DNA from: Devosia equisanguinis
Lineage (GTDB): Bacteria > Pseudomonadota > Alphaproteobacteria > Rhizobiales > Devosiaceae
Assembly: GCA_945888565.1 (NCBI GenBank)
Contig: CAMDAL010000047.1
Location: 1-15,476, forward strand
DNA: 15,476 bases
Direction of reading: 5' to 3'
Shown here piece after piece: positions 1 to 8,911 of the stretch; positions within the stretch are counted from its first letter, which is position 1; every line of letters begins with the position of its first letter. The notes under the pieces were generated by a model. The model saw only the letters and a program-made list of their open reading frames with translations, was not told the DNA's origin and made no database searches. The position numbers and the translations under genes are program-made.

Positions 1-1
1 G

Positions 2-931
2 CTAGCCCGCGGCCATCAAAGTTTCAACATGTGCGGCGACGCCGGTGGCCAGTCCCTGCCGGTCATACCCACCTTCCAGCATCGAGACGACACGCCCGTC
101 GCAGAGCCGCGTCGCGATGCGGCAGAGCCGTTCGGTCAGCCAGGCAAAATCCTCGGGCCGCCAGTTGAGACCGGCGAGCGGGTCGCGGTAGTCGGCATCG
201 AACCCGGCCGAGATCAGCAGGAAATCGGGGTGGAAGGCCTCGAGCGCCGGGAGAATCCGCGCCTCGTAGGCTTCACGCATTTCTGCGCCGCCGGTTCCCG
301 CAGCCAGCGTGGCGTTGCAGATGTTGCCGACGCCGGTGAAGCTTTCCGGCCCGGTGCCGGGATAGAGCGGCCACTGGTGCGACGAGGCGTAAAACACCGT
401 CGGGTCGGCCTGGAAGATATTCTCGGTGCCATTGCCGTGATGCACGTCGAAATCGACGATCGCCACCCGCTCGGCCCCGAACTTGCGTTGCGCCTCGCGC
501 GCCACCACGGCGATGGTGTTGACGAGACAGAAGCCCATCGGCCGATCGTGCTCGGCGTGATGGCCGGGCGGACGCACGGCGCAGAAGGCGTTGCGGACGC
601 TGCCCAGCGCCACTTCTTCGAGCGCCAGCAAGCCGGCGCCGAGCGCCGTCGCGGCCGCATCGAGCGAGCCGGAGGCAATGAAGGTGTCCTCGTCGATCCG
701 CGCGATGCCTTCAGCGGGCCTGGCCTGCGCCAGCTGCCGCAGGTAGTCGCCCGGGTGGACGAGTTCGGCGAGCGTCAGATCGCCCGACGGGGCGTCCATG
801 CGCTTCAACGCGGCAAACTTCGCATGGCTCAGCGCCTCCTCCACCGCGCGGATGCGGTCGGGCCGTTCCGGATGGCCGGCAGGAGTGACGTGGCTGTCGA
901 AATTGCGCTGGGAAACGAGCAGAGTGGTCAT
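2..931 (-). CDS. Histone deacetylase-family protein (HDAC-like / acetylpolyamine amidohydrolase superfamily)
   Basis: A complete 309-residue zinc-dependent deacetylase of the arginase/deacetylase fold; the ATG is at 931 and the TAG stop lies at the very start of the window. Family signatures are intact. The general-base His pair is H124-H125 (GHHAE). The zinc ligands D162 and H164 lie in the DFDVHHGNG block, with D245 in SAGFDAD. The transition-state tyrosine is Y289 in EGGYD. The pattern fits the bacterial class II-like branch that removes acetyl groups from lysine, polyamines or other small acetylated amines; the substrate cannot be read from sequence. Length is typical for a single-domain bacterial member. 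It is divergent from the Sua5 gene with about 88 bp between start codons. No strong Shine-Dalgarno is visible. Confidence 0.93.
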   Translation of the reverse strand: MTTLLVSQRNFDSHVTPAGHPERPDRIRAVEEALSHAKFAALKRMDAPSGDLTLAELVHPGDYLRQLAQARPAEGIARIDEDTFIASGSLDAAATALGAGLLALEEVALGSVRNAFCAVRPPGHHAEHDRPMGFCLVNTIAVVAREAQRKFGAERVAIVDFDVHHGNGTENIFQADPTVFYASSHQWPLYPGTGPESFTGVGNICNATLAAGTGGAEMREAYEARILPALEAFHPDFLLISAGFDADYRDPLAGLNWRPEDFAWLTERLCRIATRLCDGRVVSMLEGGYDRQGLATGVAAHVETLMAAG

Positions 932-1019
932 GAAGGGCCGCCGATTGCCGGTGAAGCTTGACGTTCAGACGCCGCAGTTGTCAAACGGCCGGCAACAGAA
1001 CCCGTTCATAACCGCTGAT

Positions 1020-1949
<930 letters not shown>

Positions 1950-2059
1950 CGCGATCCTGTGATCGATCCGCTCGCCGTCGCTGACGGACTATTGAGCCAC
2001 CAGCGGCTTAGTTTTTCGCATGTCCATCGAACCACTCAGCACCAAGGTGGGGCTGGCCG

Positions 2060-2130
2060 AACTGGTCAGCGCCCTCGCTTGCTTGCGGGGGACGGGGACC
2101 AAGCGAGGCTTGGTGGAGGGGGAGCAACAA
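2060..2130. repeat. Short intergenic repeat-like element with an inverted repeat
   Basis: The 197-bp gap between the convergent Sua5 and dnaJ genes has no convincing gene. Its centre alternates G-runs with a perfect 7-bp inverted repeat: ACCAAGC at 2098-2104, loop GAG, GCTTGGT at 2108-2114, flanked by GGGGGACGGGG and GGAGGGGGAG. From memory, this composition resembles decayed copies of the short dispersed intergenic repeats common in Hyphomicrobiales genomes. No T-run follows the hairpin on either strand, so it is a poor Rho-independent terminator. A 68-codon open frame across it (1959-2165) has no coding character. Membership of a repeat family is inference from a single copy. Confidence 0.4.
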
Positions 2131-2146
2131 GCCGCTCTACCAGGAG

Positions 2147-3103
2147 CTACTCTCTGACCCTGTAGGGCTTCTGGTCGCGCCAGAAGCGCATCAGGCTTTC
2201 GAGGTCGGGCTCGCCGGCTTCGGGCAGGACGACGCGCAGGGTGACGAACAGGTCGCCGGTGCCGTGCAGGCCCTTGCCCTTCAAGCGCAGCGCCTTGGTC
2301 GTGTTGGCGGACGGTGGCAGGTTGAGTTCGACCGAGCCTTCGAGCGTCGGGACGCGGACCTTGCCGCCGAGCACCGCCTCGTAGAGCGTGATGGGCAGGT
2401 CGACGCGCAGGTCGGCGCCATCGCGGCGGAACTGCTTGTGGCGCTCGAACTTGACCGTGACGATGGCGTCGCCCGCTTCGCCCGACAGCGGCGAGGCAAC
2501 ACCCTGCCCCTTGAGGCGGATCTGCTGGCCCTCTTCGACCTTCTCGGGCAGCTTGACGTTCAGCGTCTTGCCGGTCGGCATGCGCAGCGGCACGCTGCCG
2601 CCGGCATGCGCCTCTTCGAGCGTGATTGTGGCCGTCAGGTTGAAATCTTCGCCCCTGAGATTCTGCGAACGGCCGGGGTTGAAGCCGGCGCCGCCTGCCC
2701 CGCCGGCGCCCGAGCCGGTGAACGGGTCCCAGCCGGCGCTGCCGGCGCGAGGGTTGGCGCGCTGCTGGCCGCCGAAACCGGACATGAATTCCTTGAGGAT
2801 ATCCTCGGCCGAAAAGCCGGCCCCGGCGCCCGGCCCGCCGGGACGCGCGCCAGCACCACCGCGGAAGCCGCCGAAGCGCGGATTGCCGTCCGGGTCGATC
2901 TCGCCGCGATCATAGGCGGAACGCTTCGAGGCATCCGACAGGAAGTCGTATGCCGAGGAGATCTCCGCGAATTTCGCGTGGGCCTTGGGGTCGTCCTGGT
3001 TCTGGTCGGGGTGATGCGCCTTGGCGAGCTTGCGGTAGGCGGACTTGAGGTCCTTCTCGCTCACCGATTTCTGCACCCCGAGCACGGTGTACGGGTCGCG
3101 CAT
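2147..3103 (-). CDS. DnaJ C-terminal domain protein (CbpA-like, class B J-domain co-chaperone)
   Basis: A 318-residue Hsp40 co-chaperone. The J domain (residues 2-70) has the DnaK-activating HPD tripeptide at 31-33. A Gly/Phe-rich linker (about 72-145) includes repeated GG and GAG runs. A two-lobed substrate-binding domain follows (about 150-295), with GEDFNLTATITLEEA and LRLKGKGL blocks. The CxxCxGxG zinc-finger repeats of class A DnaJ are absent, so it is a CbpA/DJLA-like protein rather than the main DnaJ. The ATG at 3103 puts DPYTVLGV directly at the N-terminus, as expected; upstream in-frame codons do not match the family. It is divergent from pdxH with 106 bp between start codons. It stimulates DnaK ATPase and probably supplements the main DnaJ under stress. 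Confidence 0.92.
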   Translation of the reverse strand: MRDPYTVLGVQKSVSEKDLKSAYRKLAKAHHPDQNQDDPKAHAKFAEISSAYDFLSDASKRSAYDRGEIDPDGNPRFGGFRGGAGARPGGPGAGAGFSAEDILKEFMSGFGGQQRANPRAGSAGWDPFTGSGAGGAGGAGFNPGRSQNLRGEDFNLTATITLEEAHAGGSVPLRMPTGKTLNVKLPEKVEEGQQIRLKGQGVASPLSGEAGDAIVTVKFERHKQFRRDGADLRVDLPITLYEAVLGGKVRVPTLEGSVELNLPPSANTTKALRLKGKGLHGTGDLFVTLRVVLPEAGEPDLESLMRFWRDQKPYRVRE

Positions 3104-3133
3104 GGGTTCTTTCAAAATGAGCGCCGGAGGGGT

Positions 3134-3163
3134 TTGCTTTCGGGCCCGGCACCCTCCTATATG
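3134..3163 (+). promoter_or_regulatory. Candidate sigma70-type promoter for pdxH
   Basis: TTGCTT at 3134-3139 and TATATG at 3158-3163 are separated by 18 bp (17 bp if CTATAT is taken as the -10). They lie 47 bp upstream of the pdxH ATG, in the divergent dnaJ/pdxH spacer. On the minus strand the same AT-rich hexamer (ATATAG) lies 18-19 bp after TGGACA, so it could also serve dnaJ. It is a pattern match only. Confidence 0.45.
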
Positions 3164-3209
3164 GCGACGCATACCGGGCTTGTCCAGACCGGGTGGAGGG
3201 CAGAGAATC

Positions 3210-3845
3210 ATGGCGGGAACAACACTTACGGACCGGCTTTTCGACGATGCGGACACCGCGCCGATCGATCCGTGCTCGCTGTTCGAGGACTGGTTCACGC
3301 AGGCGCAGGAGCGCGAGCCCAACGATCCGCACGCCATGGCGCTCGCCACGGTCGACGAAAACGGGATGCCCGACGTCCGCATGGTGCTGCTGAACGCCCG
3401 CGACGCCCGCGGCTATTGCTTCTTCACCAACTTCGAAAGCGACAAGGCCCGGCAGCTGCTGGCCAACCCCCAGGCGGCCTTCGTTATGCACTGGAAGAGC
3501 CTGCGCCAGCAGATCCGCGTGCGCGGACCGGTCGAGGTTGTGGACGATGGTGAGACCGACGCCTACTTCGCCAGCCGCTCCCGCGTCAGTCAGATCGGCG
3601 CGCATGCATCCAAGCAGTCGCGCCCGCTCGCCAACCGCTATGCGCTGCTCGAACGGGTCGAGACGCTGAAGAAGAGCTTTGGCGAGGACGAGCCGGTGAA
3701 CCGGCCCGCCCACTGGAAGGGTTTCCGCATCGTGCCGCAGGTGCTGGAGTTCTGGAAGGACGGCGCCAACCGGCTGCACGACCGCGTCCGCTTCACCCGC
3801 ACGCTGCCCGGCGGGGCATGGAGCCGGCAGCGGCTTTACCCATAG
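3210..3845 (+). CDS. pdxH: Pyridoxamine 5'-phosphate oxidase
   Basis: PdxH is an FMN enzyme that oxidises pyridoxine 5'-phosphate or pyridoxamine 5'-phosphate to pyridoxal 5'-phosphate with oxygen, the last step of vitamin B6 synthesis and salvage. The 211-residue protein has the usual length. Family blocks are present: ALATVDENGMPDVRMVLL near the N-terminus, the FMN-phosphate segment with FFTNFESDKARQL, WKSLRQQIRVRGPVE, and a C-terminal segment ending RFTRTLPGGAWSRQRLYP in place of the usual R-L-x-P ending. The start at 3210 is chosen because GGAGGG (3195-3200) sits 9 nt upstream; an upstream open frame reading back into dnaJ is not part of the protein. The gene stands alone, divergent from the J-domain gene, an arrangement seen in other alphaproteobacteria. 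Confidence 0.95.
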   Translation: MAGTTLTDRLFDDADTAPIDPCSLFEDWFTQAQEREPNDPHAMALATVDENGMPDVRMVLLNARDARGYCFFTNFESDKARQLLANPQAAFVMHWKSLRQQIRVRGPVEVVDDGETDAYFASRSRVSQIGAHASKQSRPLANRYALLERVETLKKSFGEDEPVNRPAHWKGFRIVPQVLEFWKDGANRLHDRVRFTRTLPGGAWSRQRLYP

Positions 3846-3919
3846 CCGCAGTATTTCATGGCGCGTTCAGACGTTGCGGTTACGGTGACGTGCAATAACG
3901 CCGAGGGGCCTGCGCCGAC

Positions 3920-5155
3920 ATGTCCGTAACCACCGAGGGACCGTGGGGCATGCCCCAGAAATCCCGAACCGAAGTGCAGTTTTCCGGCCGGCGCGGCGAA
4001 CTGTTCGGCCGGCTGCTGCGTGGCTATCTGCTGATGCTGCCGACGCTGGGGCTCTATCGTTTCTGGCTCACCACCACGAAGCGCCGTTTCTACTGGCAGA
4101 ACACGGTGATCGCCGGCGACCGGCTGGAGTATACCGGCTCGGCGACACAGCTGCTGGTCGGGTTCCTGTTCGCGCTCGGGGTGTTCCTGCCGATCTATCT
4201 CGGCTTCTTCTACCTTTCGTTCCAGTCGGGGCTGGTGACCGCGATCGGCTATGGGGCGGCGGCGCTGCTGCTGTGGTTCCTCTCGGGCTACGCGATCTAT
4301 CGCGGCCGCGATTTCCGGCTGTCGCGCACACTGTGGCGGGGTATCCGCTTCGACCAGCGGGGCAGCGCCTGGGCCTATGCGGTTCGGCGGTTCCTGTGGT
4401 CGCTGCTGGTGGTGGTGACGGCGGGGCTGGCCTACCCGTTCATGGCCGGCGACCTCTGGCGCTATCGCTACACCCACACATGGTTCGGTGACCGGCAGTT
4501 CAGTTTTGCCGGCAGCTGGAAGACGGTGGCCGGGCCGTTCTACCGGGCGTGGCTGGTGCTGGCGGCGACAATCGGCGTCGCAATATGGGGACTGGTCGCG
4601 AACGTCCGCAGTTATGCCTCGTCAGACATGGGCACGGCGGCAAGCTTCGGCATGCTGGCTACCCTCGGCACGGTGCTGGCCTTCGTAGCGGCCGCGTTCT
4701 GCTTCCTCTACTACCGGTCCCGCGAGGCAACGCGGATGTTTTCGGCGGTGCGGCTCGGCGAGGCGGCGCTCGTGGTGAAGGTGAGGGCGCGTTCGCTGCT
4801 TGGGCAGTACCTGCTGTACGGACTGTGCCTGATCGCAGCGCTGATCGTGTTGGGCATCCTGGGCTTTGTCATCGCCCGGGCCTTCAACGCCAACCTCAGC
4901 GGCGAGTTCTCGGCGGCCAATATCGCGAGGGCCGGCTGGGTCGGGCTGGTGCTGGCGGCGGGGGGTTACCTTGCGACGCTGTCGGCCTTCACGCTCTTGG
5001 GCGAGGTGTTCATCGACTGCGGCTTCTGGATGCTGGTGTCGCGCCATGCCACCATCGACAATCTCGAGAGCCTCGACGGCGTCCGCGCCACTACCGAAGA
5101 CAAGTCGCTGGCTGGCGAGGGGCTCGCCGACGCGCTCAACGTGGGGTCGTTCTGA
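3920..5155 (+). CDS. DUF898 / YjgN-family polytopic inner-membrane protein
   Basis: This is a 411-residue integral membrane protein of the YjgN (DUF898) family, whose biochemical function is unknown. Family features include the N-terminal QFSGRRGELFGR segment, LPTLGLYRFWL, and the WLGxx-like blocks around RFYWQNTVIAGDRLEYTG and YRYTHTWFGDRQFSFAG. About eight hydrophobic segments are visible, near residues 30-50, 77-100, 106-128, 157-177, 214-233, 244-266, 296-318 and 340-372. A GAGGGG stretch at 3903-3908 could serve as a distant ribosome site for the ATG at 3920; an ATG at 3950 is an alternative. Its TGA overlaps the ATG of the M48 protease by one base (TGATG), indicating translational coupling, so the two proteins probably act together in the membrane. 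Confidence 0.88.
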   Translation: MSVTTEGPWGMPQKSRTEVQFSGRRGELFGRLLRGYLLMLPTLGLYRFWLTTTKRRFYWQNTVIAGDRLEYTGSATQLLVGFLFALGVFLPIYLGFFYLSFQSGLVTAIGYGAAALLLWFLSGYAIYRGRDFRLSRTLWRGIRFDQRGSAWAYAVRRFLWSLLVVVTAGLAYPFMAGDLWRYRYTHTWFGDRQFSFAGSWKTVAGPFYRAWLVLAATIGVAIWGLVANVRSYASSDMGTAASFGMLATLGTVLAFVAAAFCFLYYRSREATRMFSAVRLGEAALVVKVRARSLLGQYLLYGLCLIAALIVLGILGFVIARAFNANLSGEFSAANIARAGWVGLVLAAGGYLATLSAFTLLGEVFIDCGFWMLVSRHATIDNLESLDGVRATTEDKSLAGEGLADALNVGSF

Positions 5156-6345
5156 TGCCGCTCTTGGCCCGCTACAGCGACGGGACCGTCGCCGCCATGC
5201 GCGACGTGGTGCTGGCGCTCGACCAGAGCCTCGCCCGCCCCGAACTCATCATCGCCGACCGAGAGAGCTACGACGAGATCGACCGCTGGCCGGTGGACCA
5301 GGTGTTCTCGCTGCCGGCGCACCAGAGCGAACTACGCGTCGGGGTGGAGGGCCGGCCGGTCGGGGCGCGCCTCGTGTTCAGCGGCGCCGAACCGGTGAAG
5401 GTCGCGCACTCGATCTTTCCCGAGCTGCATCGCCATCGCCGCCGCGAGGCCGGCAAACAGTTGCGCATCCTCGGCGTTTCGACGCTGGCGCTGGTGTCGG
5501 TGGTGGTGGCCTATGTGATCGGCGTGCCGCTGATCGCCAACCGGGTGACCGCAGTGGTGCCGCCGCAGTGGGAGGCGAACCTCGGCGAAGCGGCGGAGGG
5601 GCAGATCCGGCAGATCATCGGGGCCGAGGGCGGCTTCACCGTTTGCGACAGCAACCCCGACAGCCTCGCCAACCGGGCCATCAGCCGCTTCACCACCGCG
5701 GTGATGGAGGGCACGGATTCGCCGTTCGACGCGCGGATCACCGTGGTGAAATCGGAGGTGCCGAATGCCTTCGCACTGCCCGGCGGCCAGTCGTACTATT
5801 TCTCCGCGCTGCTGAAGGAGACCCGTTCGGCCGACGAGTTCGCCGGGGTGATGGCGCATGAGCTCGGTCACGTGGTCCACCGGCACGGCATGGAGGGGCT
5901 GATCGCCAGTTCGGCCACCGGCCTGCTGGTCGGCTTCGTGCTCGGCGACATGACCAATATCTCGGTGGCCGCCGCCATCGGCGCGACGCTGATCGACAGC
6001 CGCTTCTCGCGTGAGGCTGAGCGGGCGGCCGATCGGTTTGCCGCCGAGGCAGCGGTGCGGCTCGGTTTCGACCCCACCGCGCTCGCCACGCTGCTGGAGC
6101 GGGTGGCGGGGGATGGCGAAATGAGCCAGTCGCTCGCCTTTCTCTCCACCCACCCGCTGACCGCCGAGCGGCGCGTGGCGCTCGAGGAGATGGCGGCAGC
6201 CGCCGCGGGCTCGCCCCGCGATCCGGTGTTCTCGGAGGCCGAGTGGCAGGCGATCCGCACCATGTGCGACGGGGTTGTCCCCAGCCAGTCGTTGGAGGTG
6301 TACATGACACCTTCCTTGCGGGTGCAGCCTATGCCAAGCAACTGA
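5155..6345 (+). CDS. Membrane-anchored M48-family zinc metallopeptidase
   Basis: A 396-residue protease with three parts. A beta-rich cytoplasmic-looking N-terminal domain (about 1-100) includes RWPVDQV and resembles the extra domain of some M48 proteins (possibly DUF7092, from memory). One transmembrane segment lies at about 103-128. The M48 catalytic domain (about 150-350) has HELGH at 235-239; H235 and H239 bind zinc, E236 is catalytic, and E289 in SREAERAAD is the expected third ligand. STHPLTAER (331-339) is the usual M48 C-terminal block. This layout differs from HtpX (four TM) and BepA (signal peptide and TPR). The start at 5155 overlaps the DUF898 stop. The coupled DUF898 protein is the obvious candidate partner or substrate; the true substrate is unknown. 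Confidence 0.9.
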   Translation: MPLLARYSDGTVAAMRDVVLALDQSLARPELIIADRESYDEIDRWPVDQVFSLPAHQSELRVGVEGRPVGARLVFSGAEPVKVAHSIFPELHRHRRREAGKQLRILGVSTLALVSVVVAYVIGVPLIANRVTAVVPPQWEANLGEAAEGQIRQIIGAEGGFTVCDSNPDSLANRAISRFTTAVMEGTDSPFDARITVVKSEVPNAFALPGGQSYYFSALLKETRSADEFAGVMAHELGHVVHRHGMEGLIASSATGLLVGFVLGDMTNISVAAAIGATLIDSRFSREAERAADRFAAEAAVRLGFDPTALATLLERVAGDGEMSQSLAFLSTHPLTAERRVALEEMAAAAAGSPRDPVFSEAEWQAIRTMCDGVVPSQSLEVYMTPSLRVQPMPSN

Positions 6346-6368
6346 CAGTTCGGGCGGCCACATCTCGC

Positions 6369-7178
6369 ATGCGCATCCTCATCCGTACCTCCAAATGGGC
6401 AATCTGGGCCCGCCGCTTCGGCAGCCTCGCGGTGCCGTTGACGGTGGTGCCGGTGCTTCTGCATCGCGAGCAGTTCATCTCGTCCACCGATTTCGCCATC
6501 GTCGAATCGGTGGCGGCCGGGGTGGCAGCGCTGGCGCTGATCCTCGCACTCAGCGCCTTTGCGCGGCTCTGGATCACCGGTGACCAGGGCTGGGGCAAGG
6601 CCAGCTGGGGTTTGCTCTTCGCCATCATCTGCCTGTTACCCTTCGGTTATCTGGCGGCGCAGGCGGCGCGCTACCCACAGGTCAACGAGGTGGCGACCAG
6701 CTTCGGCGATCCGCTGCCGCTCAGCTCGTCGATCCGCGTCGTGCCCACCGGAGCGGCGCTGCAGGAGCTGATCGAGACGACCTTCCCCAACGCGCAGAGC
6801 CGCAGCTACCCGATCGATGCGACGCAGATGTTCGCGACCATCGGGGACCTGGTTGAGGATCGCGGCTGGGAGGTACGCACCCGGCGGGCCCCGCCGACAT
6901 CGCTCGATGCGGGGCAGCTCAACGCCATTTCGGTGAGCCTGTTCGGGTTTCGCGACGAAGTGGCCATCCGCGTTGCCGGCTCGCCGGCGGGCTCCACCGT
7001 CGACATGCGCTCGGTGCCGCTGAGCGGCTTTCACGATTTCGGCGAGAACGGCCGGCGGGTGGAAGAGCTGCTGCTGGCGCTCGACGCCCAGATCACCCTG
7101 CTGCTGCGCAACGCCCCGCAGGCACCGGTGGCCGATGCCGAAGAGGTCGAGGCCGGCGAACCCGAACCGGCAGAGTAG
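6369..7178 (+). CDS. DUF1499-family membrane protein
   Basis: A 269-residue protein with three hydrophobic segments (about 15-32, 45-66 and 78-98) followed by a DUF1499 domain (about 101-247). Diagnostic blocks are RYPQVNEV at 101, NAISVSLFGFRDEVAIRV at 185-202, and VDMRSVPLSGFHDFGENGRRVEELL at 211-235, which follow the family's FrDDvviRv and vDvRSaSrvGxxDfGxNaxRi pattern. The C-terminal tail (250-269) is acidic and probably disordered. The function of DUF1499 is not established. The ATG at 6369 lies 23 bp after the M48 stop on the same strand, consistent with a third cistron of the operon, though no strong Shine-Dalgarno is seen. The gene ends 3 bp before the convergent hydrolase. Confidence 0.87.
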   Translation: MRILIRTSKWAIWARRFGSLAVPLTVVPVLLHREQFISSTDFAIVESVAAGVAALALILALSAFARLWITGDQGWGKASWGLLFAIICLLPFGYLAAQAARYPQVNEVATSFGDPLPLSSSIRVVPTGAALQELIETTFPNAQSRSYPIDATQMFATIGDLVEDRGWEVRTRRAPPTSLDAGQLNAISVSLFGFRDEVAIRVAGSPAGSTVDMRSVPLSGFHDFGENGRRVEELLLALDAQITLLLRNAPQAPVADAEEVEAGEPEPAE

Positions 7179-7181
7179 CCG

Positions 7182-8105
7182 CTAGGTCCGCGACGGGAAC
7201 AGCGTCAGGCAGAACAGCCCTTTGGCGGCGCCGATGCGGCCGCGGTCGGCCAGATACTCCGCGTGCGCCTTCAGCGTCATTTGCGCGGCTGGCCGGAGTG
7301 CCAGCGACAGCGACGGATAGATGCGCTGCTGGAGCTGGCTGAGGGTTCTGGCCCCCGCCTCGACTGCCGCGACGACCTGCAGGTTGCGCATCTCGCGGTG
7401 GCCCAGCAGGGCGCGGGCGTAGGCCGGGCCGCCGACGATCGCCCCGCCATGCGCCGGCAGGTAGTGCTGCCAGGCGAGGCCGATGACCTTTTCGAGCGAG
7501 CGCAGATAGTCGCTCATTGAACCATCCGGCACCGGCACGAGGGTGGAGTTCCAGCCCATGATGTGGTCGCCGGTGAACAGCCAGGGTGTGCCGGCAAGCC
7601 CGAAAGCGAGGTGATTGGCGCAGTGCCCGGGCGTCGCGATCACCTCGAGCGCCACGCCGCCCGCAGCAATCCGCTCGCCATCGGCCAGCACGCGATCCGG
7701 TTCGAGCGTCCAGTCGCTGTCGCTGGCAACCGGGTCGAGCTCGAAGAAGCGTCGCTGGCGGCTCGCCCGATGCCGGCCACCGAACCAGACCGGTGCGCCA
7801 GTCTCGGCCTTGAGCCGGCGGACCAGCCCGGTATGGTCGCGATGGGTGTGGGTGAGGACGATCGCCTCGACCCGCCGCCCGCCTATCGCCAGCCGGAGCG
7901 CAGCGAGATGCGCCGGGTCGTCCGGACCCGGATCTAGCACCAGCACCGAATCACCACCGGCGATGAAGGTGTTGGTGCCCTTGAAGGTGTACGGGCCGGC
8001 ATTGGGCGCAGTGACCCTTACAACAGACGGTGCGACGGGCACCGGCCGCCCCGTTTCCGGGTTGAAATCGGTGTCGAACGCGATTGGCGGATTCGGGGCC
8101 ACCAT
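7182..8105 (-). CDS. MBL-fold metallohydrolase (LACTB2-like, with C-terminal winged-helix domain)
   Basis: A 307-residue metallo-beta-lactamase-fold hydrolase. The dinuclear metal motif is complete: HTHRDH at 86-91, H161 in TPGHCANH, D180 in FTGDH and H219 in LPAHGG. The C-terminal 70 residues (about 235-305), including LSQLQQRIYP and KAHAEYLADRGRI, match the small winged-helix domain of LACTB2/glyoxalase-II-like proteins. Human LACTB2 is an endoribonuclease, but bacterial members mostly lack assigned substrates, so no reaction is proposed. ATG codons exist at 8117 and 8105. The second is preferred because AGGAG sits 4 nt upstream of it and overlaps the first; the longer form would have 311 residues. 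The gene is divergent from bioY. Confidence 0.88.
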   Translation of the reverse strand: MVAPNPPIAFDTDFNPETGRPVPVAPSVVRVTAPNAGPYTFKGTNTFIAGGDSVLVLDPGPDDPAHLAALRLAIGGRRVEAIVLTHTHRDHTGLVRRLKAETGAPVWFGGRHRASRQRRFFELDPVASDSDWTLEPDRVLADGERIAAGGVALEVIATPGHCANHLAFGLAGTPWLFTGDHIMGWNSTLVPVPDGSMSDYLRSLEKVIGLAWQHYLPAHGGAIVGGPAYARALLGHREMRNLQVVAAVEAGARTLSQLQQRIYPSLSLALRPAAQMTLKAHAEYLADRGRIGAAKGLFCLTLFPSRT

Positions 8106-8172
8106 TGCGCTCCTCATGGCGAGGGACTAGTAATTCGGCATCAGCAATGCCCCTGTTTCAGAAGGATTGGCA

Positions 8173-8811
8173 ATGGCCTTGACACTGACCACCCCCAACA
8201 CCGTGCTCGGTGCGCTGAGCCCCAAGGCAGGGACCGCGCGGCTCGCCACCAATCTTGCCACCGTGGTGCTGGGTTCGCTGCTGCTCTGGGCCTCGGCCAA
8301 GATCAGCGTGCCGATCACCCCGGTGCCGGTGTCGCTGCAGAGCTTCGCTATTGCCGTGCTCGCCGCATCGTTCGGCTGGCGCATCGCGCTCTCGACCATG
8401 CTGCTCTACATCGCCCAGGGCCTCAGCGGCCTGCCGGTGTTCGCCTATGGCGGCGGCATCCAGTACCTGATGAGCCCGTCCTTCGGCTTCATCCTCGGCT
8501 GGCTGCCGATGGCGTTCATCATCGGGCTCGCGGCCGATCGCGGCCTGTCGGGCAAGGTGCTGCCGCTGTTCGCCGCCATGCTGGTGGGCGATGCGGTATC
8601 GTTCGCCTTCGGTTTCTCGTGGCTGCTGGCTGCCGGCAACATCATCGTTTCGACGGGCGCGGCGCTGCCGGGCTGGCTCGATGCGAACAACCTGCTCGGT
8701 TCGGCCTTCGATGGCGCGGTGAAACCCTTCGTGCTGTGGGACATCGTCAAGATGGCCTTTGCGGCCGTGACCGTCGCCGGCCTGTGGCAGTTCGCCCGCA
8801 AGCGCGCCTGA
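8173..8811 (+). CDS. bioY: Biotin transporter BioY (ECF S-component)
   Basis: BioY is the substrate-binding membrane component of the energy-coupling-factor biotin importer. The 212-residue protein has about six hydrophobic segments and the family blocks ISVPITPVPVSLQSFAI, LYIAQGLSGLPVFAYGGG and the following YLMSPSFGFILGW. AAGGA at 8162-8166 lies 6 nt upstream of the ATG at 8173 and fixes the start; an in-frame TTG at 8167 is part of the spacer. No bioM/bioN (ECF A and T) genes flank it in this window, so it either functions alone, as reported for some alphaproteobacterial BioY, or uses subunits encoded elsewhere. I looked for a BioR-like operator (TTATMKATAA) in the 67 bp upstream and did not find one. 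A terminator follows directly. Confidence 0.93.
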   Translation: MALTLTTPNTVLGALSPKAGTARLATNLATVVLGSLLLWASAKISVPITPVPVSLQSFAIAVLAASFGWRIALSTMLLYIAQGLSGLPVFAYGGGIQYLMSPSFGFILGWLPMAFIIGLAADRGLSGKVLPLFAAMLVGDAVSFAFGFSWLLAAGNIIVSTGAALPGWLDANNLLGSAFDGAVKPFVLWDIVKMAFAAVTVAGLWQFARKRA

Positions 8812-8833
8812 CCGGCCTGTTTCACGTGAATCG

Positions 8834-8868
8834 AAAGGGCCGATCCAGGCGACTGGGTCGGCCCTTTT
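8834..8868 (+). terminator. Rho-independent terminator after bioY
   Basis: AAAGGGCCGA at 8834-8843 pairs perfectly with TCGGCCCTTT at 8858-8867. One T-G wobble and two further C-G pairs extend the stem, the loop is about 8 nt, and TTTT closes the 3' side. It begins 23 bp after the bioY stop and isolates bioY from the siderophore-interacting gene. The A-run on the 5' arm means it could also work on the minus strand. Confidence 0.9.
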
Positions 8869-8911
8869 GCTTGTCCAGATAAGTTGACTATTTCGATCCG
8901 AATATGTAGCG

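Noticed and set aside
29..961. A 310-codon plus-strand open frame opposite the deacetylase
   Set aside because: The minus-strand gene has complete catalytic motifs; the plus-strand translation has none.
1959..2165. Small ORF between Sua5 and DnaJ-type gene
   Set aside because: It has no ribosome site, it crosses a repeat-like hairpin, and it overlaps the end of the J-domain gene; there is no coding character.
2264..3553. A 429-codon plus-strand open frame opposite the DnaJ-type gene
   Set aside because: It mirrors the J-domain gene, runs into pdxH in the wrong frame, and has the composition of an antisense shadow.
8106..8172. BioR operator upstream of bioY
   Set aside because: No TTAT-N2-ATAA-like dyad is present in the spacer, so BioR control is not supported.
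8820..8830. TTCACGTGAA palindrome just after bioY
   Set aside because: A perfect 10-bp palindrome, but single, located 3' of the gene next to a terminator, with no known regulator of this kind implied.
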